Shown piece by piece: positions 9,835 through 18,828 of a stretch of 57,222 nucleotides of DNA (position 1 is its first letter; the number at the start of each line of letters is the position of its first letter). Source of the stretch: Bacteroidales bacterium UBA1800 (GTDB lineage Bacteria; Bacteroidota; Bacteroidia; Bacteroidales; VadinHA17); contig DCFQ01000066.1 of the NCBI GenBank assembly GCA_002319915.1, forward strand, positions 1,047-58,268, given 5' to 3'. The translations under genes and the position numbers were made by a program. The notes beneath the pieces are model-generated. The model was not told the DNA's origin, did not search any database, and was given only the letters and a program-made list of their open reading frames with translations.

Positions 9835-9866
9835 CCTGTCAGGATTCAGAACCTGAATAATAGCAG

Positions 9867-9896
9867 AAAATCCCGCATTTACGGGATTTTTTGTTT
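9867..9896 (+). terminator. Intrinsic terminator after the M16 gene
   Basis: The arms AAAATCCCG (9867-9875) and CGGGATTTT (9882-9890) form a 9-bp stem with a 6-base loop, followed by a T-rich tract. It sits 33 bases after the M16 stop codon. Confidence 0.75.
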
Positions 9897-9926
9897 TAAA
9901 TTGGGACTTCAGATAATACCTCAAAA

Positions 9927-11324
9927 ATGAGATCTGCAATTAAGATAATCATTCTCGTTTGCCTTATCCTTGCGGGCACCCTTCACCTGCTGCCTGCCCA
10001 GGTACCGCCTGACCGGGTAACCGATACAGTAAGGTGCAGGGATAATACCACGCAGAGCTATGCTCTCTACCTGCCTGCAAATTATGACAATAAGAAAAGC
10101 TGGCCGGTGATCCTGATCTTTGATCCGGCGGCAGGCGGTAAAAGAGGGGTCAGTGCATTTCTTGACGGCGGACGGAAATACGGTTTTATCCTGGCATGCT
10201 CGAACAATTCCCGGAACGGCCCCCTCGCTGATAACCTTACCGCTGCCAATGCTATGTTCCGGGATATTATGACAAAATACAACATTGATCCTAAGAGGAT
10301 CTATGTATCGGGTTTCTCCGGAGGCTCGCGGTTTGCCATGAGCTTCGCCATGTCGGAGAGGAGGATCTACGGCGTCATCGGTTGCGGAGCAGGCTTCCCC
10401 GGTAATAATTTCTCGTTCTCCCCTGGCAATTCTGGCTTCCTGTACTATGGAATTGCCGGCAACAGGGATATGAATTACCCTGAGATGTTTCAACTTTCAG
10501 ACTACCTTAACAGCCGGCCCGGCATCACCTCATATTTAAGGACGTTCAGCGGCGGCCATCAATGGCCTCCCACTGAATTGATGACCGGGGCCGTGGAGTG
10601 GCTGGTGCTGCAGGAAATGAACAATAAAGAGCTGCCTGCGGACCAGTCATTGATATCGGCCTTCGAAAAGAAGACCGAAAGCCTGATCAGTTCTTCCATG
10701 GCTGAGGGTAATTTCATCGATGCAGTAAGGTACATGAAGTCAGCGGTACGGGACTTCAGGGGTACTCCCTTTGAAACGAGGATTGACAAGCAGCTGGCTG
10801 AAACTGAAAAATCTCCGGAATACTCAGCTGCAATCCGCAAATGGACAAGGGTGCTCTCAGATGAACAGGAAACAGAACAAAAATATATGAGCTACCTGAG
10901 TGAGATTTTGATTTCAGCTTCAATACCCGACAGTGCATCAGGATGGTTTAAAAGAGAAACCGGGTCGCTGACCAGGCTGCGTGACAAAGGTGCTCCTGAA
11001 AAGAGCCAGATGGCATCAAGGATCCTTAACTTCATCTCAATTGGATGTTCAGTGCAGGGGACATCCCTTTACAGGAGCAGTTCTTTTGCTCAGGCTGCCT
11101 TCATGTTTGAAATCTGCACATGGTCCGACAGTGAAAATCCTGAAAATTATTATAATCTCGCCAGGTCACTCACCAGGGCCGGCAAAACAAAGCAAGCGGT
11201 CGATGTACTTGCTAAGGCCGTTGACCATGGCTTCCCTTTAAGAAACAGGGTCGTGTCGGATCAGGCATTCAACTCCATACGGGCGGATGACAGGTATAAG
11301 GCGGTGATACTTAAGATGAAGTAG
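9927..11324 (+). CDS. Exported alpha/beta-hydrolase (esterase-like) with helical repeats
   Basis: A 465-residue protein. A signal peptide covers about 1-25. Residues about 35-225 form an esterase/PHB-depolymerase-like alpha/beta-hydrolase fold, with nucleophile Ser131 in GFSGG and probable Asp181 and His211 (SGGHQWPP) completing a triad. Residues about 235-465 are helical and end in TPR-like sequence (NPENYYNLARSLTRAGKTK). The substrate is unknown; carbohydrate-ester or short-chain ester hydrolysis is a guess. It lies 30 bp beyond the M16 terminator, on the same strand, and may be transcribed by partial read-through. Confidence 0.8.
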   Translation: MRSAIKIIILVCLILAGTLHLLPAQVPPDRVTDTVRCRDNTTQSYALYLPANYDNKKSWPVILIFDPAAGGKRGVSAFLDGGRKYGFILACSNNSRNGPLADNLTAANAMFRDIMTKYNIDPKRIYVSGFSGGSRFAMSFAMSERRIYGVIGCGAGFPGNNFSFSPGNSGFLYYGIAGNRDMNYPEMFQLSDYLNSRPGITSYLRTFSGGHQWPPTELMTGAVEWLVLQEMNNKELPADQSLISAFEKKTESLISSSMAEGNFIDAVRYMKSAVRDFRGTPFETRIDKQLAETEKSPEYSAAIRKWTRVLSDEQETEQKYMSYLSEILISASIPDSASGWFKRETGSLTRLRDKGAPEKSQMASRILNFISIGCSVQGTSLYRSSSFAQAAFMFEICTWSDSENPENYYNLARSLTRAGKTKQAVDVLAKAVDHGFPLRNRVVSDQAFNSIRADDRYKAVILKMK

Positions 11325-11344
11325 TCGGGACAATCGCGAAATCG

Positions 11345-11378
11345 TGCAATCATGCAATCTTGCAATCGTGCAATCATG
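11345..11378 (+). repeat. Short tandem repeat, 8-bp unit TGCAATCN
   Basis: Four consecutive 8-bp units (TGCAATCA, TGCAATCT, TGCAATCG, TGCAATCA) lie between the convergent hydrolase and acyl-CoA ligase genes. They are followed by loose AACCAGT-type repeats up to about 11420. Simple intergenic repeats of this sort are common in Bacteroidetes. Confidence 0.7.
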
Positions 11379-11424
11379 TCGGAGAAACCAACAAACCAGT
11401 TAACCAGTAAACCAGCAACCAGCA

Positions 11425-13335
11425 TCACACATTAAGTACCTTCCTGATGGCATCTACATTAGCCTGGTTGACAATATTCCTGGCTTCAGGGGTGTAAAGG
11501 AAATCAATCCTGCCCTTGTGCTTCTCCACGATCTTACTCCTCACCATCTTCCCGGTGGAGTTCAGCATCGCATTATCGATGGTAAATGGCTCGTCGAGAA
11601 TTGCGACAGCTGCAGGCATCCATCTCGACGGAAAAAGATCATCATTCTTTCCTCCCGGCTTGTACTGGCCGATTACCGCGTCGAGTTCCTTAAGCACTGA
11701 TTCAATCCCCTTTTCCCAAGCCAGGCTGATATTATTGGTCTTTGCCCACCTCTTCAGCGATTCCTGGTTAGGCACTATCAGCGCCGTCGTGTACTTGTTC
11801 TGGTTATTATAAAGCATCAATTGGTCGATGAATTGCGACCGGTCCGTGATTGTCTCCTCAATCCCTTCGGGACTGTACTTTTCACCGTCATCCGAGATAA
11901 GGAGGCTTTTAAACCTTCCAAGGACGAACAGGAATCGATCACTGTCAACATATCCCATATCTCCCGTATGAAGCCAGCCGTCGCGGATAGTTTCCGCGGT
12001 TGCCTTCTCATTTTTCCAGTATCCCTTCATGACATTATCCCCTTTCACGACAATCTCGCCTTTCTGCCCGCATGGCAATTCCCTGCCCTCCTCATCACAT
12101 ATCCTGAGATCAAGGTTCTTTACCACGCAGCCTGATGACCCCAGCTTATGCACGTATTCCCTGTTGCCTGAAATGACAGGTGAGGCTTCTGTAAGGCCGT
12201 ACCCCTGCAGCATCGGGATGCCGATGGCGTAGAAGAACTTCTGAAGCTCGATGTCGAGCAGGGCTGCTCCCCCCACAAAGAAACGGAGCCTCCCCCCGAA
12301 ATTTGACCTGATTTTACTGAAGAGCAGCAGGTCATAAAGCTTGCAGAGAGGCTTGAGAAATACCCTCGATCCTTTCCCCTTGTCCCAGCCGTTGCCGTTG
12401 TACCGGTAGGCTGCCTTCAGCGCGCTTCTGAACAGTTTCTCCGTCAGCGGGCCTTTATCCCGTATGGCTTTTTCGATATTCTTCCTCAGGTTTTTGGCAA
12501 GCGCAGGAGCGCTGAAAAGAAAAGTGGGCCGGATCTCCTTTATATTCACGCTGATGTTTCTCAGGCTCTCCAGGTACGATCTGCCCGACTGAACCGCTGC
12601 CAGGCTCGCTCCAGTGGCCATCATGATATAGATCCCCACGGTATGGGCAAATGAATGGTCCCACGGAAGTATAAGGAGAGTCGACCACCATTCGGGTACA
12701 TCGAACAGGGAGAGAGCCTGATCGATATTAGCTATGTAATTCTTATGGGAAAGGATAATGCCTTTCGGATCGGCTGTAGTGCCCGAAGTATAACATATGC
12801 TTGCATAATCGTCAGGACCTATGGATCTTATAATCTCAAGAAATTTATCATATCGGCTTGCCAGATACTCCTCCCCGAGCTCCTTCACTTTCCCGATCCA
12901 GATCTCACCTTCTGAATAGCTCTCCTTCGGGTCGAGAAGAATAATCTTTTCGAGATCCCTGAGACCGGGTTTAACCTGGTTGATCTTTTCGAGCTGGTGT
13001 GCTGAAACGATAATCCACCTTGATTCCGAGTGTTCGAGCCTGAATTTAAGGTCATTGCCTTCTTTCAGGAGAATTGAAAGAGGGACGCTTACAGCGCCTG
13101 CGTGCATGATTCCCAGCTCGGCTATCACCCAGTCGGTCCTGGATTCGGACAGCAGGGCAACACGGTCACCCTTCTTTAAACCCAGGGAGATGAATCCCGC
13201 CGCAACCCTGTATGACTGGTCCCTTGCTTCCTTAAATGTCGTGGCCTCGTATTTGTCACCCTTTTTTTCAAGAAGATAGGGATTGTCAGCATACCTGGAG
13301 GCGCTGTTTTCGAGAAGTTCGGTGATTGTTTCCAT
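11425..13335 (-). CDS. AMP-binding long-chain acyl-CoA ligase-like protein
   Basis: I prefer the ATG at 13335 (METITELLEN), giving 636 residues. The ATG at 13362 adds nine residues without homology. The adenylation motif YTSGTTADPKG is at 182-192, followed by GYGLTEASPV and the TGDMGYVDSDRFLFVLGR hinge region. The protein is about the size of FadD15/AMP-forming fatty-acyl-CoA synthetases. The reaction is fatty acid plus ATP plus CoA to acyl-CoA. It is the last gene of the minus-strand lipid run, 96 bp after the ABC ATPase, so it could share that transcript and supply activated acyl chains. Whether it belongs to the operon is less sure than for the tightly packed genes upstream. Confidence 0.88.
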   Translation of the reverse strand: METITELLENSASRYADNPYLLEKKGDKYEATTFKEARDQSYRVAAGFISLGLKKGDRVALLSESRTDWVIAELGIMHAGAVSVPLSILLKEGNDLKFRLEHSESRWIIVSAHQLEKINQVKPGLRDLEKIILLDPKESYSEGEIWIGKVKELGEEYLASRYDKFLEIIRSIGPDDYASICYTSGTTADPKGIILSHKNYIANIDQALSLFDVPEWWSTLLILPWDHSFAHTVGIYIMMATGASLAAVQSGRSYLESLRNISVNIKEIRPTFLFSAPALAKNLRKNIEKAIRDKGPLTEKLFRSALKAAYRYNGNGWDKGKGSRVFLKPLCKLYDLLLFSKIRSNFGGRLRFFVGGAALLDIELQKFFYAIGIPMLQGYGLTEASPVISGNREYVHKLGSSGCVVKNLDLRICDEEGRELPCGQKGEIVVKGDNVMKGYWKNEKATAETIRDGWLHTGDMGYVDSDRFLFVLGRFKSLLISDDGEKYSPEGIEETITDRSQFIDQLMLYNNQNKYTTALIVPNQESLKRWAKTNNISLAWEKGIESVLKELDAVIGQYKPGGKNDDLFPSRWMPAAVAILDEPFTIDNAMLNSTGKMVRSKIVEKHKGRIDFLYTPEARNIVNQANVDAIRKVLNV

Positions 13336-13431
13336 AATTGCTGAAATTAATTCATTCGCCAATGGATATAATTTATTAACTGGTTGTTACGGATCCGGAA
13401 TTGATATCCGGGTATGAAGAGTCAATCTAAG

Positions 13432-14109
13432 TTAAACAATTTCTCCGTCACTTAACCTGATCACCTTGTCAGCGAATGTGATTATCCTTTCATCATGACT
13501 GGCAATTATCACGCACCTGTTTTCCCCGACACTGCATTCTTTAAGCATCTCAATTATTTTCATGCCCTGCTGAGATGCCAGGCTCCCGGTCGGCTCATCG
13601 GCAATAATAAGCTCAGCCCCGTTCACCAGTGCCCTCGCCACCGCGACTCTCTGTTTTTCACCATAGCTGATAGCCGAAGGCATCGAACCTGCCAGGTTTC
13701 CAATCCCTAATTTTTCAAGGTACGATAGCGATGTTTTCCGTGCAGCTTCCAATCCGGATCCGGCGAAAGTCATAACCATCATAATGTTTTGCAACACGGG
13801 GAACGAATCAAGCAGAAGGAAATTCTGGAAAACAAAACCGATCCTCCTGGCCCGCATCGACTGCAGTTCCACTGGTGAATAATCCGCTGTTCGCATCCCG
13901 AAAAGATAAACGTCACCCGATGTAGGCCTCTGCATCCCTGCAAGCAGGGTCAGGAAAGTGGTCTTACCGCTTCCGCTGGGGCCAAGCAGGAGTGTCATTT
14001 CTCCCTTCCTGGCTGAGAAATTAATGTCCCTTAAAGCTGCAACCCCTTTCCCGTCTGAATTATAGTACTTCGTGACTCCGTCAAGCCTGGCTGTGAAGGT
14101 CTCATCCAT
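13432..14109 (-). CDS. ABC transporter ATP-binding protein (MacB/LolD/DevA type)
   Basis: A 225-residue ATPase. The Walker A motif GPSGSGKT is at 43-50, the Q-loop follows in FVFQNF, and Walker B is in LIIADEPTG. The ABC signature reads SYGEKQ rather than LSGGQ, while the flanking QRVAVARAL is intact. The size and DEPTG motif place it with ATPases of the LolD/MacB/DevA class, which power FtsX-like permeases. It starts 5 bp after the permease gene, so the two form an ABC pair. In this lipid-gene context, extraction or export of a lipid product is a reasonable inference. Confidence 0.92.
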   Translation of the reverse strand: MDETFTARLDGVTKYYNSDGKGVAALRDINFSARKGEMTLLLGPSGSGKTTFLTLLAGMQRPTSGDVYLFGMRTADYSPVELQSMRARRIGFVFQNFLLLDSFPVLQNIMMVMTFAGSGLEAARKTSLSYLEKLGIGNLAGSMPSAISYGEKQRVAVARALVNGAELIIADEPTGSLASQQGMKIIEMLKECSVGENRCVIIASHDERIITFADKVIRLSDGEIV

Positions 14110-14114
14110 TACTG

Positions 14115-15224
14115 TTAGTATTTAAATGCTTCCAAAGGATATATCCTTTTAATTTTAGCTGAAGACCATAGTGAACTTAAAATACTGATAACCAGTACAC
14201 CTGATGAAATAAGAATTATTTGATACAGCGAAGACCTCGTTTCTATTTCAGGAGATATATTACTGATGATGCTGACAACGGGGAAGTATGCCAGGATACC
14301 GCAAAGCAATCCTCCTGCTGCAAGGCTGGCTGATAATCTCAAAACGAGCTTAAGTATAAAATAGCGCGGACAGCCAAGAGCCTTCATAATAGCAAAGTCG
14401 CGGCGCTTTTCAATAATGCTGATTGAAAGGATCAGGCTGAGGATCGCTGCCAGGACAACGGCAGAGATCAGTGTGACAACAAGTAACAAAGGGATTATGC
14501 CATGCCTCATTTCCTCTGTATTATTTCTTATGAATTGCTTTTCCCGGAATACGGAGACGTTTTTGCACTGATTTTTGATCTCTGATTCAACCGACGCCAG
14601 GTCGCACCCTTTGTCGGTGCATAACCGGAAAGCAGACACGAAATTCGGGATCCCGGCGATATCCCATGATTTCCTGAGTGAAACGAAAGCATACTGAATT
14701 ACAAACATATTTGTTCCGCCGCTTATTCCCGAAACTTCCTGGGAGTCGTGCCTGATCTGTATGACATCTCCGATCTCCAGACCATATTTTGAGGCAAATG
14801 CCTTATCGATTACAATTTCCCTGTCCGATAATATGCCTCGTCCTTTAATGATTTCCGGGGGGCCTCCCTCTTCAGCTGCCTGGTCGAATCCCGTCAGATA
14901 CATGGAGGCATTCCGGTTATTCAGCTTTACCGAACACAGCAGGAAAAAGACCGGGGAGACTGAATTGACTCCGTTGATCCTTTTTAAGCTTTGCATGTAT
15001 GAAAATGGAAGGATCGATGTGCTCCTCAGAATATTGCTGGAGTGTTCCTGCAATACCCAGAGGTCAGTCCTGCCTGACCTGACATATTCGACAGAACCGT
15101 ACGAAACACCATTGTACAGCGAAATTAAAAAAAACAAAAGCAGAACGCACAGCGAAATCCCGAGAGCCGTTGACAAATACCGGAACCTGTATTCCCTGAT
15201 TATATAGAAGACGTATCCGTTCAT
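14115..15224 (-). CDS. FtsX-like ABC permease (DevC/LolC type)
   Basis: A 369-residue permease with the four-helix FtsX/MacB topology: TM1 at about 15-38, a large extracytoplasmic domain at about 40-240 (it includes GRTDLWVLQ), and three helices at about 245-270, 300-320 and 335-355. The C-terminal RIYPLEAFKY ending is typical of the family. The extracytoplasmic start resembles cyanobacterial DevC, the permease of the heterocyst glycolipid exporter, by my reading. The gene overlaps the aldolase-like gene by 4 bp (ATGA) and precedes its ATPase by 5 bp, which indicates translational coupling. I found no DevB-like membrane-fusion partner in the run. Confidence 0.88.
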   Translation of the reverse strand: MNGYVFYIIREYRFRYLSTALGISLCVLLLFFLISLYNGVSYGSVEYVRSGRTDLWVLQEHSSNILRSTSILPFSYMQSLKRINGVNSVSPVFFLLCSVKLNNRNASMYLTGFDQAAEEGGPPEIIKGRGILSDREIVIDKAFASKYGLEIGDVIQIRHDSQEVSGISGGTNMFVIQYAFVSLRKSWDIAGIPNFVSAFRLCTDKGCDLASVESEIKNQCKNVSVFREKQFIRNNTEEMRHGIIPLLLVVTLISAVVLAAILSLILSISIIEKRRDFAIMKALGCPRYFILKLVLRLSASLAAGGLLCGILAYFPVVSIISNISPEIETRSSLYQIILISSGVLVISILSSLWSSAKIKRIYPLEAFKY

Positions 15225-16309
15225 TCCATCATCGGTACATTAGTTCTCAACCTTCCGCCTATTCTCCGGAAAATATCGCTGATATCGGGTCCTGTTATCG
15301 TAAGGCCGTGGTTTTTCAGACCTACCTCGGCCCGGGAGGGATCCGGTGTCTTCCTCAGTAATGCCACCACATTTTCAGCGAGCTCTCTCGTGCCGCATGG
15401 ATAGCTCTGGGAGGTACACAAAACATCCTCAATCCATGCATGGACATGAACAATGGCACCGGTTTGCGGAAATTCCCCGTAAATGAGATAATGCTCAATC
15501 GCATCGACCGAAACCCTGATCCGGGGATCATGTTCAGAAGGTACGGAAACGACCATTTTGTTCGACTCCCTGTTGTAGCCGGTTACCAGCAGTATATCCT
15601 GGCCAACCCCCCGAAGCTCCGATTTGTTTACTCCCCTTGCAGTCATCCAGAAAGATGGATTCCTGGTGCCGTGATTGGTGTTCCTGATACTTAGGTTGCC
15701 ATAACTGAGTCCCTTTATCTGGTACAGCCTGTACAGGTGATCGATGAGCTCCTGGTCGAGGAATTCCTTTAATGGGAAGGGCGAAGGCAGAACTCCAAGC
15801 TTTAACAATTCATTCCCATAGACCTTCAGATCCTCAACTTCCCGGATATTACCAATGTTTTCGAGGTGGCTGTCATTTGCAAGTTCGTTGCCAAGTACAA
15901 AATGCGAGCTTATCACCGGGTACATATACTTGTAAAGGGTTTCCCCGTTGTAGTCGAATTCGACGAAACCTACCTCGGGGGTAATGCTGCATGCCCTGAG
16001 ATTATTCCCATTCCTTTCATGGTAAACACAGAAAAGAAGGTTTGAAATGCTCCTGACCAGGGCAGTATAGCAGCCCGATTTCAGGTTTTCCGGCGCTTTC
16101 GGCGCATACGCAATTGAAACGACCTTTTCTTCTTCATTTCTACGCCTGAATGGTTTGGGGGAATCCAGGTCTATCAGATTAAGGATAAAATTTGAGTCCT
16201 GATCCCCATTTACCTTTTCATGTCCCTTACCCGTTATCAGAACGGCAAGGCTATCGCAAAGCTCAAGCAGTTCTGCAGAACCTGATACATAATTTATCTT
16301 GAATTTCAT
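15221..16309 (-). CDS. Class II aldolase/adducin-family protein with N-terminal extension
   Basis: A 362-residue protein. Residues about 175-362 form a class II aldolase/adducin fold: YGNLSIR, FWMTARGVNKSE, the zinc-site VHVHAW, a CGTRELAENV helix, and KNHGLTITG carrying the third His. Family members cleave or epimerise sugar phosphates such as fuculose-1-phosphate and ribulose-5-phosphate, or catalyse dehydration (MtnB). Residues 1-170 form an extra domain that I do not recognise. It starts 29 bp after the decarboxylase and is coupled to the permease by a 4-bp overlap. In this operon it may act on a C-C bond in a polar head group, but the substrate is unknown. Confidence 0.8.
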   Translation of the reverse strand: MKFKINYVSGSAELLELCDSLAVLITGKGHEKVNGDQDSNFILNLIDLDSPKPFRRRNEEEKVVSIAYAPKAPENLKSGCYTALVRSISNLLFCVYHERNGNNLRACSITPEVGFVEFDYNGETLYKYMYPVISSHFVLGNELANDSHLENIGNIREVEDLKVYGNELLKLGVLPSPFPLKEFLDQELIDHLYRLYQIKGLSYGNLSIRNTNHGTRNPSFWMTARGVNKSELRGVGQDILLVTGYNRESNKMVVSVPSEHDPRIRVSVDAIEHYLIYGEFPQTGAIVHVHAWIEDVLCTSQSYPCGTRELAENVVALLRKTPDPSRAEVGLKNHGLTITGPDISDIFRRIGGRLRTNVPMME

Positions 16310-16338
16310 GGCACTTCAGTTTAAATCAGTCAATTTTT

Positions 16339-17709
16339 TCAGATTAAATCCCGGGATACCATATCATTGAAGGTTTCCCGTCTTCTAAGGAGGCGCGGCC
16401 TGCCGTTCAGCACTGAAACAATGGCAGGCCTGGGAAATCCGAAAGATGATTCCCATGAAGTGAAGTAAGCACCGGAATCGAGTATCGCAATTAACTCGCC
16501 GGCTTTAGCCGGGGGCATCGGGATATTCCTGTAAACGACATCCGCCGAAAAACATCCGGGCCCGGAGATGGTGACCTTTTCAGATACCCTTCTCCTGACA
16601 TCGTTGCACAGGATAACCCTGTGGTGTTCGTAAAAGGTGGGCATGGTAAGGGTGCCGATGCCGGCATCGGTGATCCACCACTTTCTTGCATTATGCCTCT
16701 CTTTTACCTGGTGTATCCTCAGCAACAGGAGCTGGTTAGGGCTCGCTATGCACCTCCCGGGTTCAAATATGAGCTCGGGCAGATTCCTGTTCCTGAAAAT
16801 AAAGGATACAGCGTTGATGACAGAATCGGCATACTCGCCGAACGATATATGGAGCTTTGACCCGTCTGAACGGGGCAGCTGATCAATTGCCTGGTATTTT
16901 AACAGTTCAAATGATGTCATCTCCCTGGAGTCAGGTACTCCCAGTCCCCCTCCGACATCGAGCATTTCGGTTTCAAATCCTGACCTCTCAGCCTCATTTA
17001 TCGCAGGTCTGATCTTTAAAATGGCCTTGCCGAACTCAGAAACGTTCCGGATACCTGACCCGATATGCAAATGGAACCCCCTGAACCTTATTTCTCCTGA
17101 TCTCTTAATTATGCCCAGCGCCAGGCGGACCTCACCGTTCTTAAGATCGAGCCCGAACGGTGATCTTTTCCGGTCAGCTGCTGCACTTCCCCGGTTCATT
17201 CCCGACGGAATAAAGTCAGGGTTGATCCTTAATAGTACGTCTGCATTTTTACCCAGCGATTTGCTGATGCTGATAATTCTTTCAAGCTCAGATACCGAAT
17301 CCACATTTATCAGCCGGATGCCATTCGCGAGGCAGGATCTTATCAGTGAATCGGTTTTAAACGGGCCGTTGACTACTATATCATTGCCCTGATACCCGAG
17401 GTCCAGGGCAAGATTGAGCTCAAATTCACTCATGACTTCAGCCTTAATGCTGGTACTCCTGATGATCCTGATAATTCCGGGCACAGGATTGCACTTAAAT
17501 GCAAAATGCACCGACGTTTTTCCCGGGTATTTCCATATGTTCTCGAGAAAGCTTATGCATGTGTTACTCAATCTTTCCTCATGAACGACGTGAAGGGGAG
17601 TGCCGTAATCATTTGCGAGCTGTATGCACGACGATCCACCGGCTAGAAGTTCCCCTTTGCCGTTGGATCCGAGATCCCAGTATTTTAGTATTTCATCCGT
17701 CTTTGTCAT
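16339..17709 (-). CDS. PLP-dependent decarboxylase, DAP/Orn/Arg decarboxylase group 2
   Basis: A 456-residue alanine-racemase-fold decarboxylase. The PLP lysine is Lys72 in FAFKCNP. The barrel carries HLHIGSG, GGGLGV and EPGRC, and the C-terminal beta domain has GPGCFSAD, with the conserved Cys, and DSGAYFTSWESSFG. This is the fold of diaminopimelate decarboxylase (LysA) and of amine-producing relatives such as NspC and BtrK. Its place between a GNAT-like and an aldolase-like gene in a lipid operon suggests a specialised substrate rather than lysine biosynthesis; decarboxylation of an amino-acid-derived head group is one possibility. It starts 3 bp after the GNAT gene ends. Confidence 0.88.
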   Translation of the reverse strand: MTKTDEILKYWDLGSNGKGELLAGGSSCIQLANDYGTPLHVVHEERLSNTCISFLENIWKYPGKTSVHFAFKCNPVPGIIRIIRSTSIKAEVMSEFELNLALDLGYQGNDIVVNGPFKTDSLIRSCLANGIRLINVDSVSELERIISISKSLGKNADVLLRINPDFIPSGMNRGSAAADRKRSPFGLDLKNGEVRLALGIIKRSGEIRFRGFHLHIGSGIRNVSEFGKAILKIRPAINEAERSGFETEMLDVGGGLGVPDSREMTSFELLKYQAIDQLPRSDGSKLHISFGEYADSVINAVSFIFRNRNLPELIFEPGRCIASPNQLLLLRIHQVKERHNARKWWITDAGIGTLTMPTFYEHHRVILCNDVRRRVSEKVTISGPGCFSADVVYRNIPMPPAKAGELIAILDSGAYFTSWESSFGFPRPAIVSVLNGRPRLLRRRETFNDMVSRDLI

Positions 17710-17712
17710 TTC

Positions 17713-18828
17713 TCACCTGATATCCCGTATGCTTTTTGAATAGATCGAATAATGCTTATAGGCTTTCATATCCAGCAGCCTTGCCGCGACATTTCCAAGT
17801 TTTTCATCTGAAATCCATGTAGTTGAAAGTGACGAACAATTGCGCAGAACCTCGATGCCTGCATTGAACAGGGCTGTGAGGATCAGCGTCTGACGGTAGG
17901 CTTTTTTCACGCCGCACGTAAAAACAATAAGCTCTTTTACCTTCCGGCGCCTGAGCATTAACAGGGGGAAATGCCGGAACTTCATGCATCCCTTGATCGG
18001 CTGCAGAAGGGCATTGAAATTGAGGACGAACTGAACCGCTCCAACAGGGATGCCTTTATGTTCGGCGATCAGGATAAAAGAGGGTTTTGTTATCAGGAAA
18101 AAGAACTTTCCTGCGAAATCGTACTCCCTGGCCGATAACGGGAGGAAATACATGTTCTCCCTGAAAGCCTCATTATTGATATCCCTTAATATTTCCAGAT
18201 CCTTCCTGTACTTCAGGATATTGAATTTTCTCACTGAGATCTCTGAACCCGGGGATGGGTGAAAAGGAACCCTGAATCTTTCATTTACGGTTTCCTTTAT
18301 TTTCGTGTTGATCATCGTATGGAGCCTGAAGGACTCGCTGAATCCGGCTTCCGCAAGCAGGCGGGAATAGTAAGGAGGATTGTAAACCTCGAAAAAGACC
18401 GGCTTGTCTTCAAAATTATCGGTCAGAATACCGAGTTCTGAATAATGATTTGGATTGAAAGGTCCCTCAAGGCTTTCGGCTCCCGAATCCCTGGCAGCTG
18501 ATCCGAGACTTGCGAACAGGTATTGAACCCCGGCCGGATCATCTGCTGCTTCAAAAAAACCAAAAAATGCGGATCGTGTCTTCCACCTATCCCAGTACTG
18601 ATGATTAATGACCAGTATCGACCTGCAAACCGGTCTTTGATCCGAATAACAGACAAAGATCCTGAGTGATGCATTGGCAAAATACGGATTTTTATGAGGA
18701 TCAAGAACTTCTCTTAAAATAGAGACAGGAGGCCGGATCCAGTTTGGATCGTTCCGATAAACATCCGCAGCGACAGAATGAAAATCATTCATCCCCTTTC
18801 CATCCCTTATTTCCCTTACTTCATACAT
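17713..18828 (-). CDS. GNAT-like acyltransferase family protein
   Basis: A 371-residue protein of a widespread uncharacterised GNAT-related family. Its N-terminus has the telltale YRNDPNWIRPP near residue 30, then FFGFFEA at about 90, GPFNPNHYSELG and YNPPYYSRLLAEAGF, which are motifs of that family. Members often occur beside lipid genes. N- or O-acyl transfer to an amino lipid would fit here but is inference. The gene overlaps the methyltransferase/BtaA fusion by 8 bp, with ATG at 18828 and the fusion stop at 18821, so the two are translationally coupled. The decarboxylase follows after 3 bp. Confidence 0.8.
   Translation of the reverse strand: MYEVREIRDGKGMNDFHSVAADVYRNDPNWIRPPVSILREVLDPHKNPYFANASLRIFVCYSDQRPVCRSILVINHQYWDRWKTRSAFFGFFEAADDPAGVQYLFASLGSAARDSGAESLEGPFNPNHYSELGILTDNFEDKPVFFEVYNPPYYSRLLAEAGFSESFRLHTMINTKIKETVNERFRVPFHPSPGSEISVRKFNILKYRKDLEILRDINNEAFRENMYFLPLSAREYDFAGKFFFLITKPSFILIAEHKGIPVGAVQFVLNFNALLQPIKGCMKFRHFPLLMLRRRKVKELIVFTCGVKKAYRQTLILTALFNAGIEVLRNCSSLSTTWISDEKLGNVAARLLDMKAYKHYSIYSKSIRDIR

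Noticed and set aside
11345..11378. TGCAATC repeats as a CRISPR-like array
   Set aside because: Units are 8 bp and contiguous, without spacers or cas genes.
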